Below are positions 1-12,200 of a stretch of DNA of 64,000 bases, in pieces (the first letter of the stretch is position 1; each line of letters starts with the position of its first letter). The position numbers and the translations under genes were made by a program. The DNA is from Phylloscopus collybita (lineage: Eukaryota; Chordata; Aves; Passeriformes; Phylloscopidae). The notes beneath the pieces were generated by a model. The model worked only from the letters and a program-made list of their open reading frames with translations, had not been told where the DNA came from and did no database searches. The stretch covers positions 11,094,001-11,158,000 of the forward strand of contig JAJNNQ010000002.1 in NCBI GenBank assembly GCA_027886175.1, in the 5' to 3' direction.

Positions 1-73
1 AAAATTAAATTGCCATTCATAATGAAGTAGGAAAGTTACAGGATATTAGAGAGAAAATATCCTAGCTTTCATC

Positions 74-110
74 TTTTTTTTTTTTTTTCTTTTTTTTTTT
101 AATCTTTTTT
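74..110. repeat. T-rich low-complexity tract
   Basis: This is nearly pure T with a single interrupting CT. No retrotransposon body is recognisable on either side, so it is listed as simple low-complexity sequence. The stretch from 111 to 397 is AT-rich and shows nothing else. Confidence 0.85.
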
Positions 111-397
111 ATCTCTGTCTTCTGATCCAGAAAAACAGAAAAAGATCAACTAACAATAGACAATTTTTGGGGGCCATAGATTACTAAGCAACTTAATCTC
201 CTCTTCATAATAATATGAACTGAGTAACAATCTTAAAATAATTATCTGTCCAAAATAGCTCTATTTACAGATGTAATTTTGTATTTTGGAAAAGAAAAAA
301 AAAAAAATCAGATCTTTTTCAATCCTACAATTGCAGTCCCATACACCATTCTATAGTCTGGGAGATTAGTTATATCTTCATAAAGGGCAAAAAAAAT

Positions 398-544
398 GGG
401 AAGGGAAGGGAAGGGAAGGGAAGGGAAGGGAAGGGAAGGGAAGGGAAGGGAAGGGAAGGGAAGGGAAGGGAAGGGAAGGGAAGGGAAGGGAAGGGAAGGG
501 AAGGGAAGGGAAGGGAAGGGAAGGGAAGGGAAGGGAAGGGAAGG
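398..544 (+). repeat. (GGGAA)n pentanucleotide satellite, about 29 units
   Basis: The pentamer GGGAA repeats without visible interruption for 147 bp. Every unit supplies a run of three G separated by AA, which fits the usual G-quadruplex pattern on the + strand many times over. The complement is a pure pyrimidine strand. Open reading frames across it (GREGK-type on +, PFPSL-type on -) are by-products of the repeat and are not genes. The array ends exactly where an antisense CR1 fragment begins. Confidence 0.97.
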
Positions 545-735
545 ATATTTCTCTTGGAAGGAAGCTACAACAGTGATCTAGTCCAGCTGCCAGGTTTGAC
601 CAAAATAAGGGCATTGTTCAGATGCCCCTTAAACATTGACAGGTTTGTGGCACTGATCAGTTCTCTAGGAAGCCTGTTCCAGTGTTTTACCCTCTTGCTT
701 CCTAATGTGTAGTTTAAACCTCTCCAGCACAGCTC
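545..735 (-). mobile_element. CR1 LINE 3'-region fragment, antisense
   Basis: On the + strand the text follows the reverse complement of the CR1 3' region. It has a TTGGAAGG block, then GATCTAGTCCA, then a block like GCCTGTTCCAGTG, then CTTCCTAATGT followed by TTTAAACCTC. These appear in the order expected for antisense CR1. The copy is diverged and truncated at both ends. The normal CR1 terminal octamer repeat (ATTCTGTG type) is absent, and the GGGAA array sits in its place. Confidence 0.8.
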
Positions 736-750
736 TATTGCAAGATTTTT

Positions 751-811
751 TAATTAAAAAACAAAAACAAAAACAAAAACAACAACAACAAAAAACAAAA
801 CAAACAAACAT
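751..811. repeat. A-rich tract with CAAAA/CAA units
   Basis: Short A runs are interrupted regularly by single C. It lies just after the antisense CR1 fragment at 545-735 and may be independent low-complexity growth. Confidence 0.85.
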
Positions 812-2470
812 AAATTAAGTTTGGTTCTCTCTGATCTGGTTTTCTAGCTTTAAAAATATTAATAATGCATTTTACTATTGTTCTCATTATCATTTTCTGC
901 TGCCTAGTTTGGTCATGCTCTTTCCAACTTGAAAATGACTGCACTTATCCCCATCAGCTAAAGATTGTACTCTGAGAATAAATGTTTTGGAATTTTGGAA
1001 TCAGTCAGCAAAAAGAGATATTGATGACTATGCCATCATCACAGCTGATATGGAGTTGTTGTTAAGCATCCTTTTATTCTTTCAGAAAAGAGACCACTGC
1101 ATTTCTGAAGAATGCCTGGCCTGTGTGAGCCAATTTTTCCAGTAAGTGATGTGCTGGCCAGCATTTGAAGCAGCTCAGGCACAATGCAAGAGCACTCCAT
1201 CTGTAAAGGAACTTCCCAGCTGAGTCTGCCAAGGATATGGACCCCATCCAGGGATTTGCAGACAGGATTTGCTGTCATCTCTCCACCTGCCACCTGTGGT
1301 TACACTCCAGACAGTTGCCTCCTTTGCCCTCTTATCCGTCGTGGATTTCAGTTGAGAGCAAGCTGAACTGCCCTAGACAAACCCACAAAGCCTCTCTTCT
1401 AAATGTGAAGCGTGACTTGAGGTATCTTTTCACACCACATTCTTGGCACCTTCTCCTGTCTGTGTGGCTGCACATTCCTACACAGATAACTGCATCTTCC
1501 CTCTGCCTGTCTGAGAACAAGAGCTTGGCAATGTTTTAGCACACACAAGTGCTCTTCCTCCCAGTCCCACCTCTTGCAAAGTCTGATTGACACAGGCACC
1601 ATTATGCTGTTATCACACTGTATTAGTGGCCAAATAAGAGCTTCTCCAGCTCCCTGCAGTGACTATCTCCTTCTGACCATGTAGGCAGAAGTAAATGCTC
1701 AGAAGCCTCTCTAAGTTTTTGATACATGCAAGAAAATGAATGGGAAGTTTTGGTACCAGAGGTCAATAACTCTACCAGGCGTCCAAGTGCAGATCTGACA
1801 GGCTGGGTCTGCTTCTCTTTAGCCTGCACAGCAGTATCAGGGCTTTATACTGGCTCATAAACCTGTAAAGGCAATGACTCAATTCTCATCTTTTTTATGG
1901 TTTGGGCTTTTGTTGGGTTAATGGATTATCTGATTTGAAAGAATTATGTTTTATGGCATTTATGCTTTTTTGGATTTAATAGATTTACCATGTAATTGTC
2001 TTTCCTGGAGTCTGTGGGATTTTTTCCTGTAGAGATATCCTTCAATACATTTAATATTTCATTGTGTAGGTTGTTTGTATTCCAGGCAAGTCTAGTTTAT
2101 TTTCCTGAACAGATATGGAGCTAGGCAAAATTTAATAGTGTACCTTTGCTCTTCATAGCTACATCAATAATCACTTTTATGGATACTTTGATAACACTAT
2201 ATCACTTCACATACTTACAAAAGAGAAATCTTGATGGCATCAAATATTATTTACAGCTAACATGTTTGCAGCATATTCAAGGCATTGCTTATTAGAGAAA
2301 AAAACCTTCCCTCTTTTCCCAAGTTTCTCAGGTGTGCAGACAGAAAAGACAAAAATAGAGGACTTTTGCCATGATGGGATACTCTTGAGGTAATGTTTTT
2401 CAGTTACCAAGACTGCTTGTGAGTCGGCACATTTCAGACTGTCAGGGGCTCTCAGTGTACAGGAGAAGTA
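812..2470. other. No gene recognised; unique sequence
   Basis: I see no coding exon, RNA gene or recognisable repeat here. The part from about 1040 to 1840 is somewhat less AT-rich and carries several overlapping frames of 60-100 codons on both strands, none with a recognisable domain. The overlap on both strands argues against any of them being real. Confidence 0.5.
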
Positions 2471-2473
2471 AAA

Positions 2474-2510
2474 AGCTGTGGAAAAAAACCCACAAAAAAA
2501 CCCCCAAAAG
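2474..2510. repeat. A/C-rich tract (A runs with CCC)
   Basis: Runs of A alternate with runs of C. It is one of several similar tracts in the window, on either strand, and lies about 20 bp before a CR1 3' end. Confidence 0.75.
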
Positions 2511-2529
2511 GCTGCTGTTGTTGACTGTG

Positions 2530-2596
2530 CTCTTAGCAGGGTGTCAGACTAGATGGTCTCCAGAGGTGCTTTCCATCCCCAGTGATTCTGTGACAG
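2530..2596 (+). mobile_element. CR1 LINE extreme 3' end, sense
   Basis: The blocks CTTAGCAGG, CAGACTAGATGGTCTCCAGAGG, split as CAGACTAGATG and GTCTCCAGAGG, then TTTCCATCCCC and GATTCTGTGA are in the order of the CR1 3' untranslated end in sense orientation. Only one terminal octamer-like unit remains. The copy is heavily 5'-truncated, which is usual for CR1. Confidence 0.85.
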
Positions 2597-2599
2597 TAA

Positions 2600-5500
2600 T
2601 TGCACAGATCTGAAGTTCAGAGTATACCTAAGTGCAGATTATTTTTCTCAATATTTTCTTTTTCTGTAGAAGCAACTGATTCTGTATTTAATGAAATTAA
2701 TTCCTCCACTTACTTCTTGCTTTTTATGCTTTCAAGGGGAAACTTGAATTCAAAGGTTTTTGTTTAAGAAAAGGAGGAGAAAACATAGGACATAAGAAAC
2801 TTAGCATCTATGGCATTTACCACTTCTGCAACTCTCCCTTGGAATTAACACACCCCCAGTGTGATCTCTGTTTGAACACAGAGCAACAAAGATTGTTGTG
2901 ATTTACATCTGACAGCTGGATTGTTCCCCAAGGAGTTCAGTCTGGAGTCAGTGTCTCTAAAGGATTGATGACCACTAAAGCAATGGCATTATTAAATTTG
3001 AACGGGAAAAAAGCCAATGTTTTACAAGTGACCATTTAATTTGGAAAGAAAGCAGCATTGAAACTCTCGCCCCTCTTCATCATGTAATTACACTTTAGAC
3101 AAAAAGTTGGTTCCACTTGGCTCACAAGGCTCCAACAAAAATAGTGTGCAGCCAGCCCAGGATATTTCTGTCAGCCTTTAAAAGCTCATTCAGCTCCATT
3201 GTAGAATTAGGAATGTTTTTGTGAACAACAGCGAAGTCTTGACCTAACTAAGGACTTAAAAATCAAATTAATCCTTCATTAAAACATAGACTCTTCGCCT
3301 TTTTCTAACAAGCATAGAATGTCAGGAAACAATTGACTACATGTAATTGAACCAAGTATTTTTCTCATTAACTTTTTAAATTGCTCCATAAACTAAATGT
3401 CTAATTTGTGGAACAACAGGATTTTCTAATCATGTTTATTTTGACATTTATGAAGCAACATCGACTCTGATGAAGTCAGATTGAGACAATAGAGGCAAAC
3501 AATAGAAGCAAATCCCAATCCAGCATTTCCATAGTTGGTCTCCAGTCAGAGAAATATCATAGGTATAAATCAGAGAATTATCTGCTGGAATGTGAGGAGA
3601 GGTGAATAAAACAAGGTGCTATTGAGTTGGTGCTTTTTGTTTGTTTGTTTGTTTGTTTGTTTGTTTGTTTTGCATATTTTTCTTTTCAAATACTGCAGTA
3701 CCATATTCCTACACACAGAGAGATTGCTCATTAAAACTATACACACCAAATGAATGATACATAAACATAAAGAAGGAGGGTTTTTTAGCAAACACCTTTG
3801 ACTTTCTCTTCCCCTAAACTCATCTTCTAGAAATTCACATGATTTCAGATGGAATGAATGTTTTTCATGTATTTTTCAAAATATTTCCTGCATTTCTCTA
3901 TATTTGGAGGAAGAAAACACTGAAAGTAGGGCAATAAAACATACCACCAAATAAAACCCACTGTGGGCAAGTGGTGTTTAGAAAGCCATGATGAAGCAAG
4001 GGAACATAATTACCTGAAATGGCTGGAACCAGGAGAATGTCAGTAGCTATGGCCCTGACTCTTGTCAGCAGAAGTCAGCAAAGACATGAGTCAGGTGATG
4101 CAGCAGATTTCACTGTGAACACAAATGTGTGCATGTTTCTTTAGTGCCATGCTGCTCCTGAAGAACCTTCCTGGGGAGCAGCTACTCCCATCTCCCTACT
4201 GTAAGGGGGCACACTGAAAAGTGAAAGAAAAGTAAAGAACACATCAGAGTCTTTGGGTTTAATGGGATCAGACTATGCAATTTGGGAACAAGCTTCTTGT
4301 TTCATTAGCTCTGATAGCTCTAGTAACAGATATTTACAGGTGATCTGAGGGAGTCAAAGGAAAAAACGGAGAATAAAAGAAAAAACATGCAAGGAAACAA
4401 CTATGGCTTTAGAAACTATTGATCTCAAGCTGAAGAATCTAAAAGTCAGAAATCAACTTAAACATCTTGGTTTAGAGTAAATTAAAAACAAAAAAAGAAA
4501 GTTAATTTAAGATAGGATGCATTTAATCTGACTGCAGCTGTCTAGAATTTAGGCAGACTTAATTTCTGATCTAGGTTATAACACACTGAGAGATAAGCAA
4601 TTTCAGAGTCATTAACTGACAACATTATAGACATGGTTTAGGATAGAATGATTTTCTTCTGAATGCATTTACCTCTCATGGGTGCCTTTTAGAGAATCAT
4701 AAACATCTAGCTTATACTGGACAGTCAAAATTTCCATCCAGAGAGATATTTTGTGTTACACACCCCAACAGGATTCCCAGACAATCAAGCAGGTTATCAG
4801 TGTCACAATGATTTATACAGTGGAATAATGTCAAAACTGAGAATTGCTCTTACCAGGTGAATCTAAGTACACACAGAGAAACTAGCATAAAGGAAATTAA
4901 TTTTCATATTCTCAATCAAACCTCACAAATGCTCTGAGTACATTAATATGATCTTGTGAGTTATCAAGTCTCAACATTTTTTAGCCTATAAACAGATATA
5001 GCTGGTATTATTATGATAATTCCTAGTGAGACTGTAATGTAGTTATATCTACTCACAGTTGTTTGATTCACAAGTCTTTCCTTTAGAAATGAAATTTAGA
5101 AAGTTAATTTTATTTAAATTGTTTTAGAGGCCTCCAATGTCAATTATTTTTAATTAAATTGAGTTAAAAGGAAAAATGTGACCTGCTTGATCATGCAATT
5201 TCTTGAAATTTAGACTCCTATTATCATTGTTTTCCAAAAAATAGCAATCTGAATTTCTCAGAAATGAAAATATCCATTTAGATTCAAGCTCAAAGTAATT
5301 TGTTTTACTTCCATAAAGGTAACATTCAGTAATTTGAAGAACAAAGAATCATTAAAGCTTTTTGAAATATCCAAATTTCTGCATATTGGCAAAACATCTG
5401 GCAGTCAGTTGATTTTTGCATAATTAAGTCCAGTATATCAGGGGCATGTGCAGCTCTTCCTTGTTGTGGGTGTGACAGAGGTTTTTTTTTCAAAAAGGCA

Positions 5501-8500
5501 GCTGACTCACAATCAAATGTTTCAAGGTCAGTTAAAGACACTGAAGTAAAATAACTACAGATAACATAGAGCTTTCAGTGGTGATGAACTGTATTGAATA
5601 GCTATGAAATGGAACAGATACCTTTCCATATGTGTAACAGGAACTTTAGTAAAGGTAATTGTTCAAATTGAAGGGATTGATGTGTTCTTTCTTGTATATA
5701 TCACGTATTCCTAGCTGATCTCCACATTTTCATTCTGAAGTCCTGCTATTAATGGAAGAAAAACTAGAGTGATTTTGGTTTGCACACCAATATGTCCACA
5801 CAAAACCAAGGGGATGTCTCAAAAGTTGTGAGCAGAGGGAAAGGGTGTGTAATGAAATGTGTTCCTGTCATTGCTGAGTGTCAAGAAAGATTTTCTCCTC
5901 CAATTGGAAGCCCTGCAAGTGGGGAAACTCTCTCCTGAAAGCTGATGCCAGCAGAGCTGTGATAAATCCCTCCCACCCCCAGAGACTGAGCCCTGCTCCC
6001 TGCCCCTGTGTGGTACCAGAACCTCCAGGCAGGAGTAGGTGAAGGGAGGATTTAAAACTGATTGGAAGAACAGACACCCTGTGAGGTGAGCTGCAGTATG
6101 TTGGTGGATGATAAAACAGGGGTGGAACATTCTGATTTAAAGAGGGGAAACAGAGGAAAAGAGGCTGGAGAACCGAAACACATCACTGTGAAACAAGGGA
6201 GATAATTTTGCTTTTGTGGCTATATCTAAGCCATTTCAAGCCATTTTAATTTCTCAAAAGGGAAATGAAATAAATCTGTTATTAAATTTATATGAGAACC
6301 TAACAAGCTAGCAGAACACCCCCCAGTGATTTACATGAGATGGTCTTATTATCCATGGATCACTGACATGATAGAGCATAATGACATCTGAAAGAGGACT
6401 TGGAGACCACTATTTATTGTCAATGAGCAGTTAAGAAGCTCTTAGCTTTTTGGAGCCTCAGTTTATTGTGTCAGTCTGTGGAGAAACAGACACTAAAGGC
6501 AGCAATATCTCCATATGATGAAGCCAACTGGCATCCTAACAGCATGCCTGCTCATATTGTATTTGGAAGAGATTTTTATTCATGACTAGCTCTGTGTGAA
6601 ATAATCTCATTTTTCATTATATTCCTGTGTGTCCATCTCCTGGAACTTTAATATATGACTTTGAATTCAATGAGTTCTGCATGTAGAACAACTGTTTTTA
6701 ATTCACAAAACTTTTGCATATTTCACAAAAATAGACATAGCTGGACTGTAAGCACAGAAATGTTAATGACTTCTCTTTTGAGCTGCAGAATACCCATGAA
6801 CAATCCAGCATTTTAAGCTCCCTAGAGTTAGGTTCAATTGCTGTCCCTAACTGGTAAGGGGAGGTGCTAGCCTCGCTTGTCACCTGGTTAGATTTTCAAG
6901 AAATCACCTTCAGGCTTTGCTGATGTTGCCACTCATAGTGCTAATAACTCTTTGAATTTGACTGCAAAGTCGTTTCACTGTCATCTTTATCTTCCTTTCC
7001 TGGAAATTTTCCTTTGCCATAAAACCAGGGAATTTGCCTTAAATTAGGCCAGGGATGTGATACCATAAGTGGACCATATATTCCCTTATATTTCCTTGTT
7101 TTTCCCATGGCCAATTGTTGTGTTGCTTGATTTTTGAAGATTTTAAGCACCTTAATGGAAAGAAAATTTGTATGTACAATGTCTTATGCTGTGAGATATA
7201 CTGCTTCCTGACTGTGGTTGTTAAGTTATATCACAGTATATCGTTAGAATAATAAAATCTGTCTTGCTGAAAGAGCTGCTGATTCAAACATCTACATCAC
7301 CCAGATGTTGTGAAATCCTGCCTTGAAAATCCTGGCCTAAGATGTCAGATATGCCTTCAGTGGTTGCTGCCTCCCAGCCAGAGAAATAGTCCTGGTGCAC
7401 TGTTTATCTTCACATATATTTTTTCAGAATTTTTAATAAGAGACAGAATCCCAAATTGTAATTTCCTACTGGTCCTGATTCAAAGCCTTTGGGAGTAAAT
7501 TCTGTCCTTTGATTTTGGTGGTCTGAGATAAACCCCAATATCTGGGGATTGTAGAGTTATTGTAATATCAGTTATAACATATATCTCAGGTAACCATTCT
7601 CATTCTGGTATTAGTAACAGGTTTCATAGCAGTATATTAAATACAACTGCTTTGTACACCTTACTTCATTTATGTGATAATCATTATTGAATTATGTCAA
7701 AGAACGGTTATGAAACATTTAAGTCATATGATTACTATAGTAAAAAAAAATAAAAAAAATCCACAGATTAAAATATTTCAAAGTGATTGAGCAAATCTTG
7801 TAAACATAGATGAAAAAAAATCAGCTCTATTATAAATAGGAAGGTTTTTTTTATGGGATAATTAAACAGCAATGACTTCCTATCAAGATATCAACTATTT
7901 CTATTCAGTCAATAAAACTATGATTCTGCCTGCATTATGTTTCTCCTTTTTTATTAAGAAAAAGATAATAAGCAATAATTTTTGCTCTTCTTTTCCTCCA
8001 GTCCTCATTGTCTCACTTTGAACTATCCCACCTTTATGGATGATTGAACTCTTAACTTTATTTATTTATTTGAGAACCATGGAGATTAAAAAAAAAAATC
8101 TGTCTAGAGATTATATAGAGATCAGATATCTAAGTGCAAAATCTTTGGGACTTGCAACTGTGAAACTGGTGAAACTATTGTAAAATGGTAAGTTAACTGA
8201 CATTCTCAAAATGGAGTACCTAGGCTTCAGCAAGAGAATTCACTGGATCTCATAATTTTGTTTACTGAGAAACATCAAATGCAATTGTTGTTGTTTTATT
8301 GAAGCACTGGCCGTTTTCATAATTTGCATTAAACTCTACTCCATCTTACCACACACCCAAGGAGCTCAGCAGTACCTCCTCCATGGTCACACACCATCTG
8401 AATAACAGTGAGGAACAGGTGAGTCGTGAAAACCAACAGCGATTGCTTACATCAAAGGGCAAGCAGCTGTGCCACTCTACACATGAGTCTGTTCTAAGGT

Positions 8501-9210
8501 CCTGCTTGTTGCTCCTAGTATCCATTTTCCAACAGGCTTTAACCAGTGTGATCTCAATGGATCATTTCCCTTCGGAAATGCTCCCTAACCACCAAAGAGA
8601 CAAATATCTCCTAGCCTGGTGAAGCACACCATGCATTCCTCAGTTATCAGGATGTGAATCACAACATTCCTGACACTGTTCTATTACTGCTGCTACTGCA
8701 GTTTTCCTTTACCTCCTTTGACCTTGGGGAAAAGGCTAACAGGGATAGGAAAGTGGTGATGTTTCCCTTCTATATTTTGGTGTCCTGCAAACAAAGGTAC
8801 TGGATAGGATTAGCAGAAACTATGCTGGAAGAGAGGGCAATTACAACATTTTACATTCATATGTTTTAAACTTCTGGGCACAATATCAGGAAAATATCAG
8901 CTGCCCAAAAGTTCAGTTAATTTTTGCTTTGGGCAACAGCTCATAATTATTTTTGGAACCTGCATGCTTTACACTTGGCCAGTCCAACTGAATTTATTTC
9001 AGACACTCTTTATTGAGGAATGCATGACCACTGCATTGCAAACCAGGGCATTAGCATAAGCTGTTTACAGTTATCCCTTAATGTCTGCAGAATAACACCC
9101 AGGAGAATAAGAATTTCCTTTGTATACATTCTTCGAAGTGCCAAGGTCTTTACAATTCTGCTTTTGAAGGACAGAAACAACAGAAGCCTTTTCAGGCTGC
9201 TTGTTAAACA
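2600..9210. other. No gene recognised; AT-rich unique sequence
   Basis: This 6.6-kb stretch contains one clear simple repeat (3635-3671) and no recognisable coding exon. A GC-richer patch around 5930-6080 holds two overlapping minus-strand frames with no recognisable domain. A perfect-looking splice donor string near 8416 has no convincing partner acceptor. Confidence 0.5.
3635..3671. repeat. (TTTG)n microsatellite
   Basis: About nine near-perfect TTTG units follow one another. Confidence 0.95.
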
Positions 9211-9211
9211 C

Positions 9212-9234
9212 TTTTTTTTTTTTTTTTTTTTTTT
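9212..9234. repeat. Poly-T tract (23 T)
   Basis: This is an uninterrupted run of T. There is no CR1 or SINE-like body next to it. A nominal 117-codon frame runs through it and is therefore unlikely to be real. Confidence 0.95.
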
Positions 9235-12200
9235 AATATCTGAAGTAACTAGATGCTACTTTATTCCATGCAGTCTTGAACTGGTTATTTGCAAGATGGT
9301 GCACCAGATACTCTTTGTAGTTGCCTTATGTGATGGTAGTTTTACTTTTTGCACTGACCCAAATGCTTTCTGAAATGTGTATCTTATTTCCAGTTCCTCC
9401 AGAATTTGTCCTTGAACCACCAATTGGCATCAGGAGATTTTTTTTTTTCTGGAAGCACCTAATCTTTCAGTTCCCTGTGCTGTGCTTTCTGAGACTCTCT
9501 AATTTATTTGTTGTATGAGCTTAATGAAGTATTGCAACTCTCTGACACCTGTGAAACTGCCATATCTACTGCACATTTAGGGGTCAATTCTGTTTCTATC
9601 AAAGACTGCTTTTGGATTGAATTATTATGCACAATAATAATCATTCTCTTAATGCATCACTTAAACTCCTTCCAAACTGGCAAAGCTCCTTTAATTGCTT
9701 TAATCCTGACACATATTCAGCAAATGTTTCATTTTCTTGATTTTATCTTTAAAAGGAGAAATGCTTTGTAGTCATAAGTGGCTTTGGGGACAGGTAATTT
9801 TACAGAACTTCCACAGTCTCAGCGAATGTTTTGTGTTTTGCTTTAATATCATCTATAATGCTGTGCTACGGGAGATAGCTTTGGTGACCATTATACCCAG
9901 CAAAACAACCAACTTAGGCTTCTGCACACCTGGACAAGCAGTTGCTGTTTCACTGTATTCAGTGAAATCACTGCAGGGTGATTGCCTTCACCCTGCCGAT
10001 CTGGCTTTCACTTCCCAGTTGCCAGAACCAAGAGAATTAAGAATTATGATCTAGAAAAGTGATGTGTTGCTGCTCTGAAAGACTTTTAAAGGTGTTGTGG
10101 GGGCAGACACGGAATGCTACTTGGTCAGGTAACACCTCAGTTCTAACCACTCTAGTCATGGCTCTGTCTTTAGTTACTTGATCACATCCAAGGTAAGTCT
10201 GATGATGAACCTGATCTTGGGAATAAAGGGGGGTAGGTTGTTAGCTTTTTCTCTTTCTGTGTGTATCCAGCATGGGGTTCGGGGCCTGAGATGCAGAGGC
10301 ACACACGCAGCACTGTAGTGAGGAATGCTGTTTTCACACACACCACACACCACTAAGTAACTTTTCCAGTCTGGTGCACAAAGCCAGGGATGGGCATTCA
10401 CACTGAAGTACTGGGAAGGCTTCAGTCTAAGGGCCTGAAATACATCAGCTTACATTTTATTGAAAGTCCGGCTGACAAGTCATTTACAATAATTTGCTAT
10501 AAATACAACCACTTAACATGGACTTTAGACAACACTCAGGGCAGGATTCAGCACTTCACTGAGTAAAGCAGCTACCTTTAGTCAAATGCATGAACGAAAT
10601 GGTAAAGTTCCCCTTATAACTGAAGAGTATTTGCCCAGCAGCATAGTATGCTTTCTGTGTACCTGTGTGTTTAGGCAGTAAAGCTGACTTCTGGATATCT
10701 CCTTTAAAGCGAGGTCAGTAGCTCTCTCTATTCCACCAACTGTATTAAACAAATCTTCAGTGTATAAAGTGAGACCTTCAGTACACATATTCTCAGAAAA
10801 TCACAGTTTGGTGATTAACATATGAGCTGAAACCATTTGTGACCACATGTGCAGTAACTCAGCTATTTCTGGCCTTAACTTTTTTTATACATCTTTAAAA
10901 TTAGCAAAATGTATCTCTTTTATTTCTGAGGGCCATTGTGAAAATGAAGAATAATCAAATGCTATAGGGAGGCTCATTGGATCTGAGTACAAGAAGGAAT
11001 TTAATAATTACCTCTTCAGCACAGGTTTTAATATGTATGGGGAATGACACAATGCAACAAGTAAAAAAACACTTTCCTTCATACAAGTTTAATAAGGAAG
11101 AAACAGTATCAAAAAAGAAGTACATGATCAGACAAAGATTTGGTCACAGTTCATGAATTTAGAGACAGACTGTGCAAGCAACCTTCACTGTAGCACATCC
11201 TAAGCATCGACCTTGCTTTTTTGCCCTTTGTAACATTTTAAATGTACTTTTGTACATATTTTATGTGCAGAACATTTATGAATACATAAAACTTGTTTTA
11301 GTTCCATGTTTTTTTCCTTGCAAGAACCTATGCCAGTACATTTTCATATATTTTTACTTCTTAATCCACTACCAAGATCAACAAACTTAAAACTGATATA
11401 TCTGCTTTTTTACAATATTGATTTGATCTGAAAAATGCATCAACTTCCTTATCTCCTATTACTGCCTGACATGAGCATTAAAATTAAGCTGAAAGCCCAA
11501 TATAGGCATTACTAGCTGTCTTTATCTTTCCATCTTAAGCCTGCCACAAAACAGGAGCTACATCTGACAGAATTCAGAAATTTTAGGATATTACCCACAT
11601 TATTTTTCTATATGAAATATAGTGACCATTACCTTGGATTCCTGAGATAATGCCTTGTTTGTTTAATTAAAAGAATCCTGGAGAATTGCAGTACAAATAT
11701 TGTTTTTTACTTGAAGTTAAATCAGAAAGTCTTTAGAGGCCAATCAACGATTACCCACCTCCATAAATTTGGATATGAGAGAAAAAAAGCAATTAAAAAA
11801 AAAAAACAAAACCAAAAACAAAACAAAAAAAAAGGCAGCAAAATTGCACATTCTTTACCCAACTTCAATAAAATGAGAAAGAAAGGGTCAAGGTAGAGAA
11901 AAAAAAAAAGAAAAAAAAGAAGCCTGTATGGTTCATGCTGACATGCAGACCAGACAGGAAAGTAACTCATATTTCATTAGGGATTAAGAATCATCTGAGA
12001 AATTTTTAATAGGTTCACAGAATATTCTAGATAAAATGAACTAGTCTTAGAGGTGGGTCTTGATGGTATCTTGCTGTGCCTGAGGTTCCTTTGGCAGTTT
12101 GCAGGGTTTAAGGAATTTTGACATCTGATCTATGTAAGACTATTTGTGGCTGATGTTTTGTTACCAGTTACCTGTGTTCTGTACTAAAATCCACACATAT

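Noticed and set aside
378..614. Frames of 61-78 codons with PFPSL or GREGK repeats
   Set aside because: They are direct translations of the GGGAA array on the two strands, with no independent coding evidence.
8410..8425. Consensus splice donor string CAGGTGAGT
   Set aside because: A string this short is expected by chance about once in a window of this size on two strands, and no matching acceptor and open exon was found.
9020..10054. Chain of overlapping plus-strand frames, considered as a gene
   Set aside because: The frames shift repeatedly, one passes through a 23-base poly-T, and no domain is recognisable.
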